64,000 nucleotides of DNA, from assembly GCA_003254905.1 (NCBI GenBank), contig QANU01095824.1:62001-126000 (forward strand), written 5' to 3'. A program made the position numbers and the translations under genes. Position 1 is the stretch's first letter. Every line of letters begins with the position of its first letter. A model generated the notes under the pieces. That model was not told where the DNA came from. It ran no database searches and worked only from the letters and a program-made list of their open reading frames with translations. This document shows, piece after piece, positions 24,921 through 37,194 of the stretch. Source of the DNA: Nissolia schottii. Its lineage: Eukaryota; Streptophyta; Magnoliopsida; Fabales; Fabaceae.

Positions 24921-25342
24921 GTCATGTCATGACCCTAGAAGCCATGTTAACTAATAGATTCAGGGTTTGTCATAGAAAATTAGTTAGTTAGCGATTGCAT
25001 GCGACGAGTAAATTAATAATTGATTATTATGCACACTCAAATCAATTTTGCATGTTTAAAGACTAACATGTACATACATTATTCCTTAATTTATAATTCT
25101 TGTACTATAATATGGTTTTGCGAAAGTATTAGTCTATGTGAAATGATGATAAAAGTGTACCAAAACTATTTTAAACAACATATATGCATGTAATTGCTTA
25201 TTGATATGACCTAACTTTTTCTTATCAATTCAAGTTCATTTAATCGTTTAACGTTAGCGTTTAGTTCTTTCCATCAAATTTGTCACATAACAACGGATTT
25301 ATCTGCTGGTACTTAATTTTCCATTCAACGGATAAATCTATC

Positions 25343-25890
25343 AGTAATGCTCATTGCATAAGATTCTCCCATTATTGTGATCAGCAACAAATTCAAATAT
25401 GTACCATTTACTTGTCGTACTGTCTATGTGAAAACGCATTTGTGCTTCACACTCACCCCGACTAGTTAGTTTTTGACCCCTCTTCACATTAGATGTCTCA
25501 CCATACTTTGGATCACGAAATCGTTGGAGTTAGCACGCAAAAGTTTGCCAAAGTATGGTCTTCTCCACACTCTGCCCTATTTTATGCTCACGGATGCCAA
25601 AACCATTAATTCTTCCATATAAGTTGTAGAAATCATATGCCACTTCCAAAGCACTAAATTCTATTTTTGCAACATCTTCGGTGGTCAACGATTGGAAATC
25701 AATTTTTCGCTCTTTGTCAATACTAACTAACACACACTCCTGTCAAAGCCTACAACAACAAAGAATTCCTTAATTTACAAAAAAATTGACCACAGAGACA
25801 ATTTATTCCAGTTCCCACAAAGTAAACTATACCTCCTCATTCACATCAATAGTAACATGAATGGCTGAGGATCCTTCCACGACTTCAGCC
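25343..25890 (-). pseudogene. FAR1/FRS-type (MULE-derived) pseudogene fragment
   Basis: Two exon pieces on the reverse strand. Piece 1 (to 25833) reads AEVVEGSSAIHVTIDVNEE and ends at a GT donor. Piece 2 (25739-25343) starts after CAG and contains the FAR1 DNA-binding domain: EFSALEVAYDFYNLYGRING then FGIREHKIG, LWQTFAC, and after a stop codon LQRFRDPKYGE, GECEAQMRFHIDSTTSKWYI, FEFVADHNNG. FAR1/FRS proteins are transcription factors descended from Mutator-like transposases, with a WRKY-GCM1-type C-C-H-H zinc finger. Here an in-frame TAA (25530-25532) follows the first Cys, and the second zinc His appears as Asn (HNN). No MULE transposase core or SWIM domain was found. It is a dead fragment. 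Confidence 0.7.
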
Positions 25891-25899
25891 GTTACACCC

Positions 25900-27446
25900 A
25901 ATCACAACGAAACTTGTATTAATACAAACTCTTCCTGCATCAAACACACAACATAATTTTCCTTAGATTTTAGCTTTATTTTCAAAACAGAACACAATCA
26001 TTGATAACAAAAGTAACATAACCCAGGTATGCCCATTATTTCAAGTCTAAGACAATAATTCCTCGTTTTCATTTTGCCAACATATACTTTCAAATCTTAC
26101 TTAGAATGCAGAACGAAACCCAAAAAGCAGTTCGATTACAAGAGAAAAACAATACATCTCTAGAAATCGAACGCCGCACAATAAGGACACCAAATCTGTC
26201 TAACTCAACTGACAATGACACCAAAACCGAACTTTCCTTTTCACATAACAAAACCCTTTCAACCCGTACACGGTCTTACGGTTCGTGTTGTTCATCAAGA
26301 GCAGGCCCATTTCACAAAACTAATAAAGCTCCTTTATTTTTTCACCACACAGACTATCGTTCTTGCCAAAGTTGGGATCTTTAAGGTAATAGATTTTGCC
26401 AAATAGGGGAGAAGGCAACAATGTAATTTAAATTGGGGGTTGCGCTTTAGTTAGGTCCATTACTTAGTGCCAACTTAATAATGTTTTCGGGTGCTTTTAC
26501 CAGGTTCATTTAAGTAGTGACAGTCACTATCCAATTATTAACTGGTCTACCATACAACTACGAATTGCATGAGACACCAAAAATTCAAGGTGCATATAAG
26601 CCTTTGCCAAACTTAAATTAGCATATATAACTTAAAATGGAAGGGATATAATTCTAAGATTTTATATTTATGAACCATTTTACCAATTTCTTATCAAATG
26701 CCTTCAGTTTTTAAAATTGTAAAAACTTCATTCCATTAATTTTTAGAGAAAATTATAAAATGGGTAAGTGGGATGAAAAGAAAACACAAAAATTTCTTAG
26801 ATTCACATTAATCTATTACCTAATTTTTAGATACATTCACAATAAAATTGATATGATTTATAACTTACAATTATTTTTCCCATCCGATCTTTGTTGTCAC
26901 TTCTTGTTTAAAAAAAATTCAAGATTATTTATCATTTTGATTAGGCTAAAGAATCATTAAATATATATATATATATATTAATTATATCTTTATTATTTTT
27001 CATCTCCTAATGACTCCTAATAACTATAGTATCAATTACTCAAGATTAACTTAGTCTACAAGCGGCATGTTATTTCTATCTTAGTATTAATTGAATCATT
27101 TTTTAATCTATATATTTTTGTCAAAAGTAATAACAAAAAGTTGACGGAGAGGGTACTCATTTTTTTTTTTATGAATAACCACTAATTTCTTTTCTATAAA
27201 TTTTTACTTTCATCAACTTTATTTCTAATAGTAACAATTGATATTACATATAACAAAGAAGCTAATGTAATTGATTTTTGTACTTTGCCATAACGATTTT
27301 GTGTACATAACAACTATGTAACATTATAATATTCACAACTCATTTTATTTAACTACATTATTTTCTCCTTGTTACTTTGATTTATGTCCATTTAATGTGA
27401 GAGAGTGCCTCAAGATACGCCATGGAAGAATATTTCCTAAACAAAA
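25900..27446. other. Gene-poor spacer before the BAG gene
   Basis: Short frames only (for example 26106-26384) with no domain. Strongly AT-rich after 26640, with a TA run at about 26959-26979. The words AAAAGTTGACGGAGAGGGTACT near 27137-27158 look like one end of a mariner-type MITE. Confidence 0.4.
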
Positions 27447-27641
27447 ATATTATATATACACTCAATTTCATACCTTATTAATAATGTACAAATTTTATTT
27501 TTATGAATGCACAAACATTAAAAAATTATAAATGATACTGTCAACTATATTTAATTAAGTGCACAAATATTACATAAGTTAAAACACAAATTTTATGTAT
27601 ATAAATACATGATGTGTACTTACAAAGTGTACTTATAATAT
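27447..27641. repeat. MITE family M, copy 3
   Basis: About 195 bases in the same orientation as copy 2: ATATACACTCAATTTCATAC, TTAATAATGTACAAATTTTA, GATACTGTCAACTATATTTAATTAAG, AACACAAATTTTATGTATATAAATAC. It is more decayed than copies 1 and 2. It ends about 190 bases before the BAG ATG, so it is in the promoter region. Confidence 0.7.
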
Positions 27642-27828
27642 ATTATTTTTGGTGTTGGCGTGACCCAACTCTTTCCTAAAACAGTAGTTCCATATCTATA
27701 CGTTCTCCCGTCCCAACTCCAAACACCACACAGCACTCTATACTACTGCCTCACCACACCAGACTTCTCTTTCCCCCTCTTTTCCAAAACGCAGCATTCG
27801 CCTGCGTTTTCTTCGCCTGAAGCTCCCA

Positions 27829-30800
27829 ATGAAGAGCCCGCCGCGTTCAGCCGGAGCGCCGGCGCAGGGCGGCGAGATCGAGTGGGAGATGAGGCCCATC
27901 GGCATGTTCGTCCAGAGGCGCGAAGCTGGTGTCGAAGATCGCAGCAATGGACCCATGATTAAGATCAGTGTCATCCATGGTTCTTCCCATCACGAGGTCT
28001 ACGTCCCAGCTCAATCAACTTTCTGTGAGTCTCTTATCCCTTCAATTCCACTGTGTTTACTTGGTTATGGCTGAATTTGTCATTGTTTTTGGTTTGATTT
28101 TATTGTTGTTTGAATTTTGGAGCTCAATATGGTGATCGAGTTGAGGTAATTTGTGACTGAGGGTGTGCTTGTCAAAAGTGCAAAGTTTTGAAATTTGTGG
28201 GAATTTCGGGATGCTTGTTGATTGTTATGTGAATTACTGAATTTTATTGTCGGTGGAGAATTCCAGCGGATATAAGAGTTTTTGGTTGTTGAATTGAACA
28301 ATGTGAAGGGTGCTGTTATTCTTTGATGAAATGAGTTTGGTAATTGGTATTTAACCACAAAGCAATATTTTGTGGAAAGAAGTGCACTTTCGCTTACATG
28401 GATGTTTGTTTTATTTTCCTTGCGTTGTGTAAATTGGTTTTCTATTCGTAATTTTCTATAGTCAAAATGAAATTTAAGCACTGCTAGGTAAGGTTTTGAA
28501 CTTTGCCTATACAAGCTGAATTCGTTAATGTCAGCTAATACAAATCAGTGTGGACGTATAATGTAATGCCGTTTTATCAATCTTACAAAATAAACACAGT
28601 TGTAGTGTTACCAAGATAATATAATTCAGTGTTTTTGAAGAAATTTGGATGGACTGATTTAAAGATTGGTGTTACCATATGTGGCTAATAGTTTTGGGTC
28701 ACTTTCTCCCTTTAAATACAGGGTTGTCTCTGTAAGATACAAAGACCCAGCCACACTTGGTGGAGGCTCCATAGCCCATAATACACCATACAGTGAACAT
28801 AGTTTCACTCTTTTCTTTTTTTTTTTTTTTTCCATGAACCAACATCGAAGTTGTCACTATATATATTGTAAGAAGTGATTCATTAATGAGGATACAACTA
28901 AAAAATCGTGAGGAAATAATGAACTAGAACTCTTTCCGAAAAAGAAAACAAGGGGCGGCTAGGGACTAGCCAAAACCTCTGAATTAAGTAGCATTTAACA
29001 AGATTTTATATTGAAAATGCAATTTATGACAACGGAAACCGCTGTTAGTTGAATGAAAGAAAGCAAATTACAAATTTTTGGAATAAACATATATGGGCAA
29101 TATTTTCTTTTGTCTTTAATGTTATCATACTTTACAGTTGATATCCAGACACCAAAGAGGCTAAACTGTATTTTATGAGAAAATAAGACATCTAAGTTGA
29201 CACAATTGAAAGTTCAGGGACCTGAAGCAGGACTGCATGATTTCTTTTTGTACCATGGATATAACAATATTAAAGTTTTATCCTGCATCATGATATTGAT
29301 TGTTTCTTCATCTGGAATTTATTTGAGAAAACTCATACATGTCTTAGAAGTTATGTCTTAACTCAGTCTTTGATAACAGGGTATGTCAAGAAAATGCTGA
29401 CACACAAAACTGGTTTAGAGCCTGAAGAGCAACAGCTTTTCTTTAAGGGAAAAGAGAAAGAGAATGGAGAGCATTTGCACAGGGAAGGTGTCAAAGACAA
29501 GTCAAAGCTTTTGCTTTTGGAGGGTGCTTCTAGCAAAGAGAGGAAACTTGAGGAAACTAGAAAACACAATGAGATGTTAAAAGCTTCTGAAGCTGTTGCT
29601 AGAGTCAGAGCAGAGGTTGACACGCTCTCTGAGAGGGTGGGCCTGTTTTTTTCATTTTAGTTTTAGTTATATAAACATAATAACCAGAGGAGGACAATGG
29701 CAGTATGATTGATTTTAATTTTGCAGGTGTCTGCCTTGGAAGTGGCTATGGATGGAGGGACCAAGGTTTCTGACAAAGAGTTTCTTATGTCTACAGAGTT
29801 GCTTATGAAGCAGTTGCTGAAACTGGATAGTATTGAGGCTGAAGGTGAAGCAAAGTTGCAGAGAAAAACCGAGGTAGTATTTAGGGTTTTTGAGTTGCTA
29901 AGTTGAAATTTTAACTATTTATCTATTAGTTGTGTTGATTTCTCTTTTAATGTGATCCCGGTGTAATGCCTTCTCTCCATTTTACCATGTAAATTATAAA
30001 ACATCACATAGGGATCATGTTATATGATTTCTGTGAAGTGCTTTGCAGTTGTACCATGACATGTTGTACTTCAATGTGTCTCTTTAGATCAGTTTTCACT
30101 GATCCAAAATGGCTCAATAATTTGTGCCAGTTTGTGGATCAATGTTTTGATTTCTTAACCCTTTGAGTGTCTGTGTATGGCAGATGTTTGTTTACTGGTG
30201 GATTTGTGAGTTGGGATTAAATGCTAGTATAAAAATACTATTTAGGTTAGCATAGAAAACAATGAGAGTACTGTGTTGTTACATATTGTAATTAATATTT
30301 TCATAGTCATCATTCATGAACTCCTACTCCTACTGCATGAATTTCTTACAAACAATTCTTCCTTTTGCAGCGCTTATTTTATTTTATTTTATATTATTTC
30401 AGATGAAGCTTTTGAACTTCTGATATTTTTACCAGTTGAGTACAATTTCTTAGCATTTTTGTAAATGAAGACTTCCTCTAGAAATCGGTATTTTGGTTTC
30501 ATATAGTCGTAGTTCCTGTTGTGTCTAGGAAATTTATTTTCAAAATGCCAATGATCAACGTTGTTGCTGGTGCAATAATGAGACTGGTGTCATCTGTTGG
30601 GAAAATTGGATCATGCTTGATAAGATAATAATTGATTTTATTTATTTTTTATCTTTAAATGTATATCTTTGAGATTATCCTTAAATTTAATAATATCTAA
30701 ATTATTGATATGAATAATTTGGTAAGATATTGATAAATTTGGTAGGATATAGATAGATTTTGTTAGGATATAGAAAATCTATTGAGATTTGAAATAAGGA

Positions 30801-32045
30801 CTCTTAGGAATTAAGAATCCTTGGCTATAAATAAAGTTAATGGCCTAGGTGTGTGTATGGGTAAGAGAACAAGATGTGAGGAATACTTTGAGTTATGAGA
30901 GAGGGTGTATAAGAGATTTTGGGTGTGGGAACCAATGAATATTCTTGTACTGTTTTTATCTCATAGTGAAAGTATTGATCCTCTAGGGTGGACGTAGGCA
31001 TAGTATTTGCCGAACCACGTTAAATTTTTGTGTCTCTTTGCTTATTGTCGTCTTATTATTTTCTTTCTCTCTGAATTTTTGTGTTCATATTTGGTTGATT
31101 GAATTTCTACAAGGTTGTGTATGGTACCCGGTCCGGTGCACATTCCCCCAACATCATCAAGGGTAAAAACTCGATAAATGCATTTGAAATGTCCCATTAA
31201 GAAAGTATATTTCATGATATTAATCGGTTGTTTTAGGAATGAGTGCATGTCCTGCTGCATTCCTGCCTTCAACCTTCTAGGTTAAGTTTCATGCCCAAAA
31301 TTTTGATGTTGGTGGATATGGCTTTCTTTCATATCTCCACCTTTCCCTTCAAACTTATCACTACAGGGTACAGCAAGAATCTATTACCATTACCATGTGA
31401 AAATATGAGTTGTTCTATGCAAAATCAGTTAGCAAATTCTTATCACATCATTAGAATGTACCATATTTATGTCATTGTCTTGTATGTAGATCACGTACAA
31501 TGTCCTCTAGTCTTACTCTCCCCACCGTTGTTTTCCTGTAAACTAGATCTCAGTTTATTTTCAATTCAACTACGAATTATGTCTACTTAGCGGTATAGGT
31601 GTGTTAAGAGTTGAGAATTCGAATATCGTCCTTTTAGTCTGTTTCAGTATCAAGTATGTTTTCAACCTTCTTTTTTATTTTCCTTTTTCCTTAATATTGA
31701 ATGAGAGGATGTATTCTTCTACTGCTTAAATGTTTGCATGGTGTTAGACTTCCCATTTTGGTAATAAATCTATAATTGTATTATCTTTTCACATTTATCT
31801 TTGAATTCCTGAACCACAGCTTAAATGTTTGCATGGTATTTCCACAGGTGCGTCGTGTGCAGAACTTTGTGGATACATTAGATTCTCTAAGGGCAAGAAA
31901 CTCCAACCCTCTTTGCAACGGTGGTAAAGCTGCCTCGGTAACAACTCAGTGGGAGACCTTTGACACTGGAATGGGAAGCTTGAATGCCCCAACCTCAACG
32001 TCATCTTCTGCAAATGTGACTCAAGATTGGGAGCGGTATGACTAG
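27829..32045 (+). CDS. BAG-family Hsp70 co-chaperone (ubiquitin-like plus BAG domain), 265 aa
   Basis: BAG proteins bind the ATPase domain of Hsp70/Hsc70 through the BAG helices and act as nucleotide-exchange cofactors; plant members affect stress tolerance and cell death. Exons 27829-28024, 29380-29636, 29727-29873 and 31848-32045 keep frame and give 265 residues. Order: a basic/Pro N terminus and EWEMRPIGMFVQRR (about 20-34), a ubiquitin-like domain (about 44-115: MIKISVIHGSSHHEVYVPAQ, GYVKK or WYVKK at the junction, GLEPEEQQLFFKGKE), a coiled BAG domain (about 120-215: ERKLEETRKHNEMLKASEAV to VRRVQNFVDTLDSL), and a Ser/Thr-rich tail. This is the plant BAG1-4 architecture. Exon 1 is GC-rich. 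The exon 1/2 junction codon becomes TGG (Trp), where I would expect Gly; a small error there is possible. Intron 3 holds a solo LTR. Confidence 0.88.
30595..31153 (+). mobile_element. Solo LTR (copia-like) in the BAG gene's third intron
   Basis: 559 bases starting TGTTGGGAAA and ending CCCCCAACA, so the ends are TG...CA within the short inverted repeat TGTTGGG/CCCAACA. Both sides carry the same five bases, TCATC (30590-30594 and 31154-31158), a perfect target-site duplication. Inside is a TATA-like CTATAAATAAA (about 30824-30834), and the GTGGACGTAGGCATAGTATT region resembles the transcribed part of copia LTRs. No internal gag-pol is present, so it arose by LTR-LTR recombination. It lies within an intron, in the sense orientation if the TATA box is taken as a guide. 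Confidence 0.9.
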
Positions 32046-32423
32046 CACAGTAACTGCTGTGACCTAAATCAGAAAGCATGTACAAAACCATATTTTTTGT
32101 CCTTGATTCGTGATTCAAATCAAGGTTCAATATTTTTGTAGTTTGCCCAAGACAAGATGTCTTTAAATTATTTGACTGCCATAAGCGCTGTGCTTTGACA
32201 ATTTTGACTTGGGACAAATCAACACATGGTTGACTATTACACGTGCCACGTTTGAATGGTCATTTAAATTAAAGAAATTAATTGAACAACGGTAAAATCG
32301 TTTACCTTGTTAGTGCATCAAAATTAAACTCATTCTTAAAAGAGAAAAAATATATTTTTAATTTGATTTGTTGTCAGACAAGCCTCTAAACACCTTCTTT
32401 TTTAAAAAAATAAAAATAAATAA
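32046..32423. other. 3' flank of the BAG gene
   Basis: Probable 3' UTR to about 32220, then AT-rich DNA. The end of a fold-back element (CATCAAAATTAAACTC) lies near 32320. Confidence 0.4.
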
Positions 32424-32750
32424 GGATTAAATATGTTTTTAGTTCCTGAAAAAATTATAAATTTTATATTGTACTTTTGAAAAAATTTGTTAGAAAATAG
32501 TCATTGACAAATATATTTAGTAGAATTTAGTTTCTACTATCAAGTTGAGAGATTAACTGTTGACGTGACATTGCACGTGACCTGTCACGTGGTTAAGTTA
32601 ACTGTCATGTTAGCAGTTAACGGTTCAACTTGACATCAAGGACTAAATTCTATTAACAAAAATTGTTCGAGGCTATTTTCTAACAAAAAAAATTTCAAGG
32701 ATAAAACACAATTTATAATTTTTAAGGGATTAAATACATATTTAATCCAA
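32424..32750. repeat. Long-TIR fold-back element
   Basis: The left arm begins GGATTAAATATGTTTTTAGT and runs about 100 bases (AAATTATAAATTTTATATTG, TTTGTTAGAAAATAG). The right arm is its reverse complement, ending TAAATACATATTTAATCC. The centre is a GTTAACTG-rich, CACGTG-containing segment. The structure fits a long-TIR MITE or a deleted Mutator-like element. Non-coding. Confidence 0.7.
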
Positions 32751-32924
32751 TAAATAAAAAATAAATAAAATTGAGAAGCAACATAAGCTCCTTCCATGTA
32801 TAGCATGTGATTGAGAAAATGCGCAAATTAATTTGGATGTGAAAATATATATTATTGATAAACTAAACACAAGATAAGTATATCCAAATTATAATGATAT
32901 TTTGTAAAAGAGCAAAATAAATTT

Positions 32925-33390
32925 TTGTCTTCTAATAAATCATAAATTTTGATTTTATAAGTTATCACTTTTTTTTTTTGTTTGAGTCTTCAATAATTTT
33001 TTTTGTTATAGTTCCCGATGTTAAGTTAAACTATTAAAAGATAACGTGACAGACAAAAGTTAAGTGGTATTTGGTCATGAGTAAATCAAGTTTTAACGGT
33101 TTTTAAACATGGTCAAAAACTGATTTGAATCATGAATCGATTTAACCACGATTTAAACTCAGTTTAACCATGATTGACTGGTTTGACCATCGCTAAAACT
33201 TATTTTGACTATATTTGACCAATTTATAATGGTTCACTTAGCTTTTGCCCAATATATCATCTTTTAACAGTTCAACTAATGTTAGAGACAAACAAAAAAA
33301 AAATTATTGAAGACTCAAACCAAACGAAAATTTTGATAGAGTACAAAATCAAAATTCTTAATTTATTAGAAAAAAAAAACTTTGTACAAT
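32925..33390. repeat. Second fold-back element, adjacent
   Basis: The left arm (TGTCTTCTAATAAATCATAA ... GTTTGAGTCTTCAATAATTT) pairs with the right arm (AAATTATTGAAGACTCAAAC ... TTCTTAATTTATTAGAA). The match continues inward through TTAAACTATTAAAAGAT and ATCTTTTAACAGTTCAACTA. The unique core is rich in GGTTTGACCA and TTTAACC words. The two opposed short frames at 33272-33470 are the same arm read on both strands and are not genes. Confidence 0.7.
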
Positions 33391-34480
33391 GTTTATCAGT
33401 TTTTAACTTAAAACAATTCAGCACTTTGAATTCATTTCCATTTCTCTCGTTTGTGCAATTGTGCAACTAATTTCAGCAACAAATCAACGGAGTCTTGTAT
33501 ATATGAAGTCAAAGATGAAAGCGATTGATATCTGTATCTACGAGGGAAAAAAAATTGCTACCTTGCTAGCAATCAAGGCAAGATCAGTCAACTTGATCCG
33601 CTCTAGAATTTAAGGCAGCGATATCTGGTAAAAGATTTCTTAATTAAATTTCTATTGACCTATCTTTGTCTGAATTAATCACAGCAGATATTTTTTTGAA
33701 TATCAAATCTAATAAATTCATTAAAGATAACAGATGCAGAGTCCGGAAACTCATGTACCATAGAATCCAACATATAGTAGTGGCATCCGGCATGTCATAT
33801 GATAGTGTGAAATAAGCAATATCGTATTAGAAATATGGAAGACGGAATTGCCACTTGCCTATAACATGATACAATATGAAAGATTGTGTGTGACCTAAGG
33901 TCCAAAGAGGCAGCTCCAATCAAAGATGTTCTAAAGTGAACAAAACTAATTTCAATCAGTGAAAGGGTTGCAACTCAAAAAGGTGAGGAGACGGTGTTGC
34001 CCGACTAGTGAAACTGTTCCGTACAAACCAAGCCATGTGATATGATGCTTTTATTCTTAGTTCATTTTTTTGCCATGATTCTCCCATTTCAAAAAATGTA
34101 CTTTTCCCACATGGATTAATTCTTGTTTTTCATAGAAAGTTCACGCAGAAGAAAACACCAAATTCCACTATTTTTCTTCACTTCCAATTTTCCATTTTCT
34201 CGTAGTAGAACCTTATATGGAAAAAAAATCAAAATTGCTTTAAATAAAACTAAATATCATAATATAAATGAAATAAGATCCTTTCCAAAAATATAAAATT
34301 GCATAATCCAAAATACATCATACTCTTGTAATCTACTGGAGTACTCTATAGATTAACATGAATATAAACTATCATAATACTGAAAATAAACTGAAGAAAA
34401 TACTTCATGGCAATGTGAAAACTCACAAAGAGTCCAAACTGTTCAGATCTACTGAATGAGTGGTGTGTCTCGTCAACGAT
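33391..34480. other. Spacer without a recognisable gene
   Basis: AT-rich, no frame above about 60 codons with a domain, and no clear repeat structure. Confidence 0.4.
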
Positions 34481-35404
34481 ATCTGAAAAGGGTTGATGAG
34501 GGGCGAGTCATCGTTTAGTGAATGATAAACTCCACGGCGACGTGGGATAGTTCGTAACCATGGCATGCAGATGCAATACATAATATATAACAATCATGAA
34601 ATCGTTATAATAATCATCATCATATATGATGATGACTAAAGTTTTTAAGAACATAAACAAGTATGGAGTTCTCTAGATAAACGTTTCAAGCATTATAGTT
34701 TAGTTGTTCCTGAAATGTCCAGACTTTACGGTCTTGCCCTAACATGATACATGACACTGGGCATCACAGGTTGCCATGTCTGGGCTTTACAGTCTTTCCC
34801 TAAATCTACATGAATCATATTTTACTCTATGATGGTACAAGGTATACCAGGGTTGACGTAGGTTGTTGTTGACTTACAGTTCTATCATAGATATACTCCC
34901 ATGAAAACAATTTAAATACATAACATAACATGTTCATCATAGCATAATCTGTTAACTGATACTGATAGCATAACATGACTTAATATTATTAAATGTTTTA
35001 TTTTAGAAAAATATAGGTAGACTAAGATTTCAAGCATAGGGAGGTTCCTACGTAAGAGAGGTACGTCACAATGGACAGCTTAAATACCAAGTCTTGTCCT
35101 AGCCAGAACCTGACACCCTACGTGGAAACAATACTTCCCCACGAATGGAAAACGAGAGGGATAAAAGAAATTAAAAAAAAAAATTAACTAGAGCAAAAAG
35201 TCTTACAAAAGTAGGACCTTTCAACCTCTTGAGTAAATTAGCAAATCTAAACACACATGGGAAGCTTCTATATATGGGGGGGATGAGGCCTCCTTCTATT
35301 GATACTACTGATATGGGACTTGACTCACGCACCGCTGCAGCACCCTTAGGGCCCGTGCGCTGTAGTGCACCGGCTTTCCCCCCATTTTTTTATGGGTCAT
35401 CACA
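34480..35404 (-). mobile_element. Possible LTR of a gypsy-type element
   Basis: Read on the reverse strand the block begins TGTGATGACCCA at 35404, as many plant Ty3/gypsy LTRs do. A TATA-like ATATATAG follows about 125-130 bases in, then a GC-richer transcribed-looking part (GGTGTCAGGTTCTGGCTAGG). No gag-pol, second LTR or target duplication was identified, and the distal limit is uncertain. It may be a solo or truncated LTR. Confidence 0.35.
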
Positions 35405-35799
35405 ATCTTCCCCCATTAAGACATTTGGTCTCCAAATGTCACGTGACTTTAAAATCGCAAAAAAACATGGGTGTACATAAATATAACATGACTATGGGCA
35501 TGCATCAATCTATAACATACTGGCACATAAACATACATGAAATCACACATGAGCATACACAAGAATACATAAACATACGATTGACATGAGGAAGGCTAAC
35601 ATGGAACACGTGACTAAGATATACCTAACGGTGTGATGTTTGTTGGCTATTCATTCTGACGAGTCAAGCAATAGAGACGTGGGATGCCTCCGATGCCCTG
35701 GCTCGCTTCGGAACCTCTGCCACAACTTTTCCTATTAGCGATTGCTGGACGATGCATCTTAATTGATGCATTTGGTTGTACTGACCCCTGACTTAGTGG

Positions 35800-36086
35800 T
35801 GGTGGGAATGAGGGTGTGGTGGTGATGGTGATGGGAAAGAGGGAGTGGTAGGATGAGTGTGTGGGTGGTGGTGGTGGAAGGTTGAAGGTCAAGGTGGAGG
35901 AAGTGGTAGTAGTGATGGTGGAAATGCAGGTGTGGTGGTGGTGGTGGTGGTGGACTTAAGGTCAAGGTGGAGAAAGTGGTTGGTGGTGGTGGTGGGAATC
36001 AGGTTGTGGTGGTGGTGGTGATGGGAAAGAAGGGGTGCATGGTGGTGGTGGACTTAAGGTCAAGGTGGAGGAAGTGGTGGTTGTGG
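35800..36086 (+). repeat. GGT-rich minisatellite
   Basis: Imperfect tandem units of roughly 75-100 bases, each with a GGTGGT run, GATGGGAAAGA or GGACTT, and AAGGTCAAGGTGGAGGAAGT. The last word appears near 35886, 35957 and 36057. The opposite strand gives His/Pro/Thr-rich short frames (35647-35965) that are translations of the repeat, not genes. Confidence 0.8.
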
Positions 36087-37194
36087 GATTGCAAGGACTA
36101 AATAGTTCTTGGATTTTTTTGGTCAGATTGGTCCATAGACCATCAAAACTATGTCGTTCTGAGACTGACTAAGAGAGAAAAAATATTGTTAACAGACACG
36201 TCAGCGGTCGTTAGGAGTCTGCTGGACGAAGGGATTAACGAGTCCAACGGTTACAAAGTTCAGGGACTAATGTCTTACTTTTTTGAATTAAGGGACCAAA
36301 TAAGGTGAAGAGGTAAAATACAATGACCAAATAAGATATTAACCCTAATTTTTATTTTCATGTTTATCTTTAATATTATTTTTTAAATATGTACCTATCA
36401 TTATTATTAAAAATGACATTCATGTACTTTGCACTACCTAATTTCTACTTTCTACTATCCACACTATCCCTTAAGAAAATTACACACAAAAAATAAAATT
36501 ACATTTTTCTATTAGTTTTTTTATTTTACAAAGGTTATTCAATACTTGACAAACACTTTGTACTTGCCAAGTGCCGCTAATAATAATAATAATAATAATA
36601 ATTTCAATTAAATCATATCATATACAAATAAAGTAAACCATCAAATTAGCCTTTATAGTTAGCAATTGGCTTTGAATTTATTCCTATCATTTGAAAACAT
36701 CCTCTAAGATTTTTTAAGTTGTCAAAAGTTAATTAGATTAGTCAAACAAACTTAATCGATATTAAAAGACTAACACTAACTTGATTAATTTTTTCCAATG
36801 TCAAACTTCGAAGGAGTTTCAAAACTTCATGAACGAATTCAAAGTTAAATACCAATTTAAAGGACGAAACTGATGATTTATTCTACGAAAATTCATTACC
36901 GAAATAACATCATTAACCAAAAACCTTGATGACCAGAGGAACAGAAAATAACATAACCATATTAATGACATCTAAACTAAGAAATTTCTTTTAACAAAAA
37001 TGAACATTCCACCCACACCACCCACCCCCAGAAAACAACACAATATAATAAATAATTGGAATTAAATCTTCTATCAACACAGATCAATTACCAAAAAAAA
37101 TATCATACATAGATCAACTAATTAATTTATACATGTGTTTGAAGCGAAGGATGGTAACACCCATAACACAGGCACAATCTCGTCTCCTCCTTAC
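36087..37194. other. Spacer with a possible MULE-like end
   Basis: The stretch 36100-36345 (GGACTAAATAGTTCTTGG ... CAGGGACTAATGTC ... GACCAAATAAGATATTAACCC) resembles non-coding ends of Mutator-like or other long-TIR elements. An AAT microsatellite lies at about 36580-36602. No gene seen. Confidence 0.4.

Noticed and set aside
28080..28514. 144-codon reverse frame in BAG intron 1
   Set aside because: It lies within an intron, is low in complexity and shows no domain.
33272..33470. Two overlapping opposed frames of about 63 codons
   Set aside because: They read the arm of a fold-back repeat on both strands.
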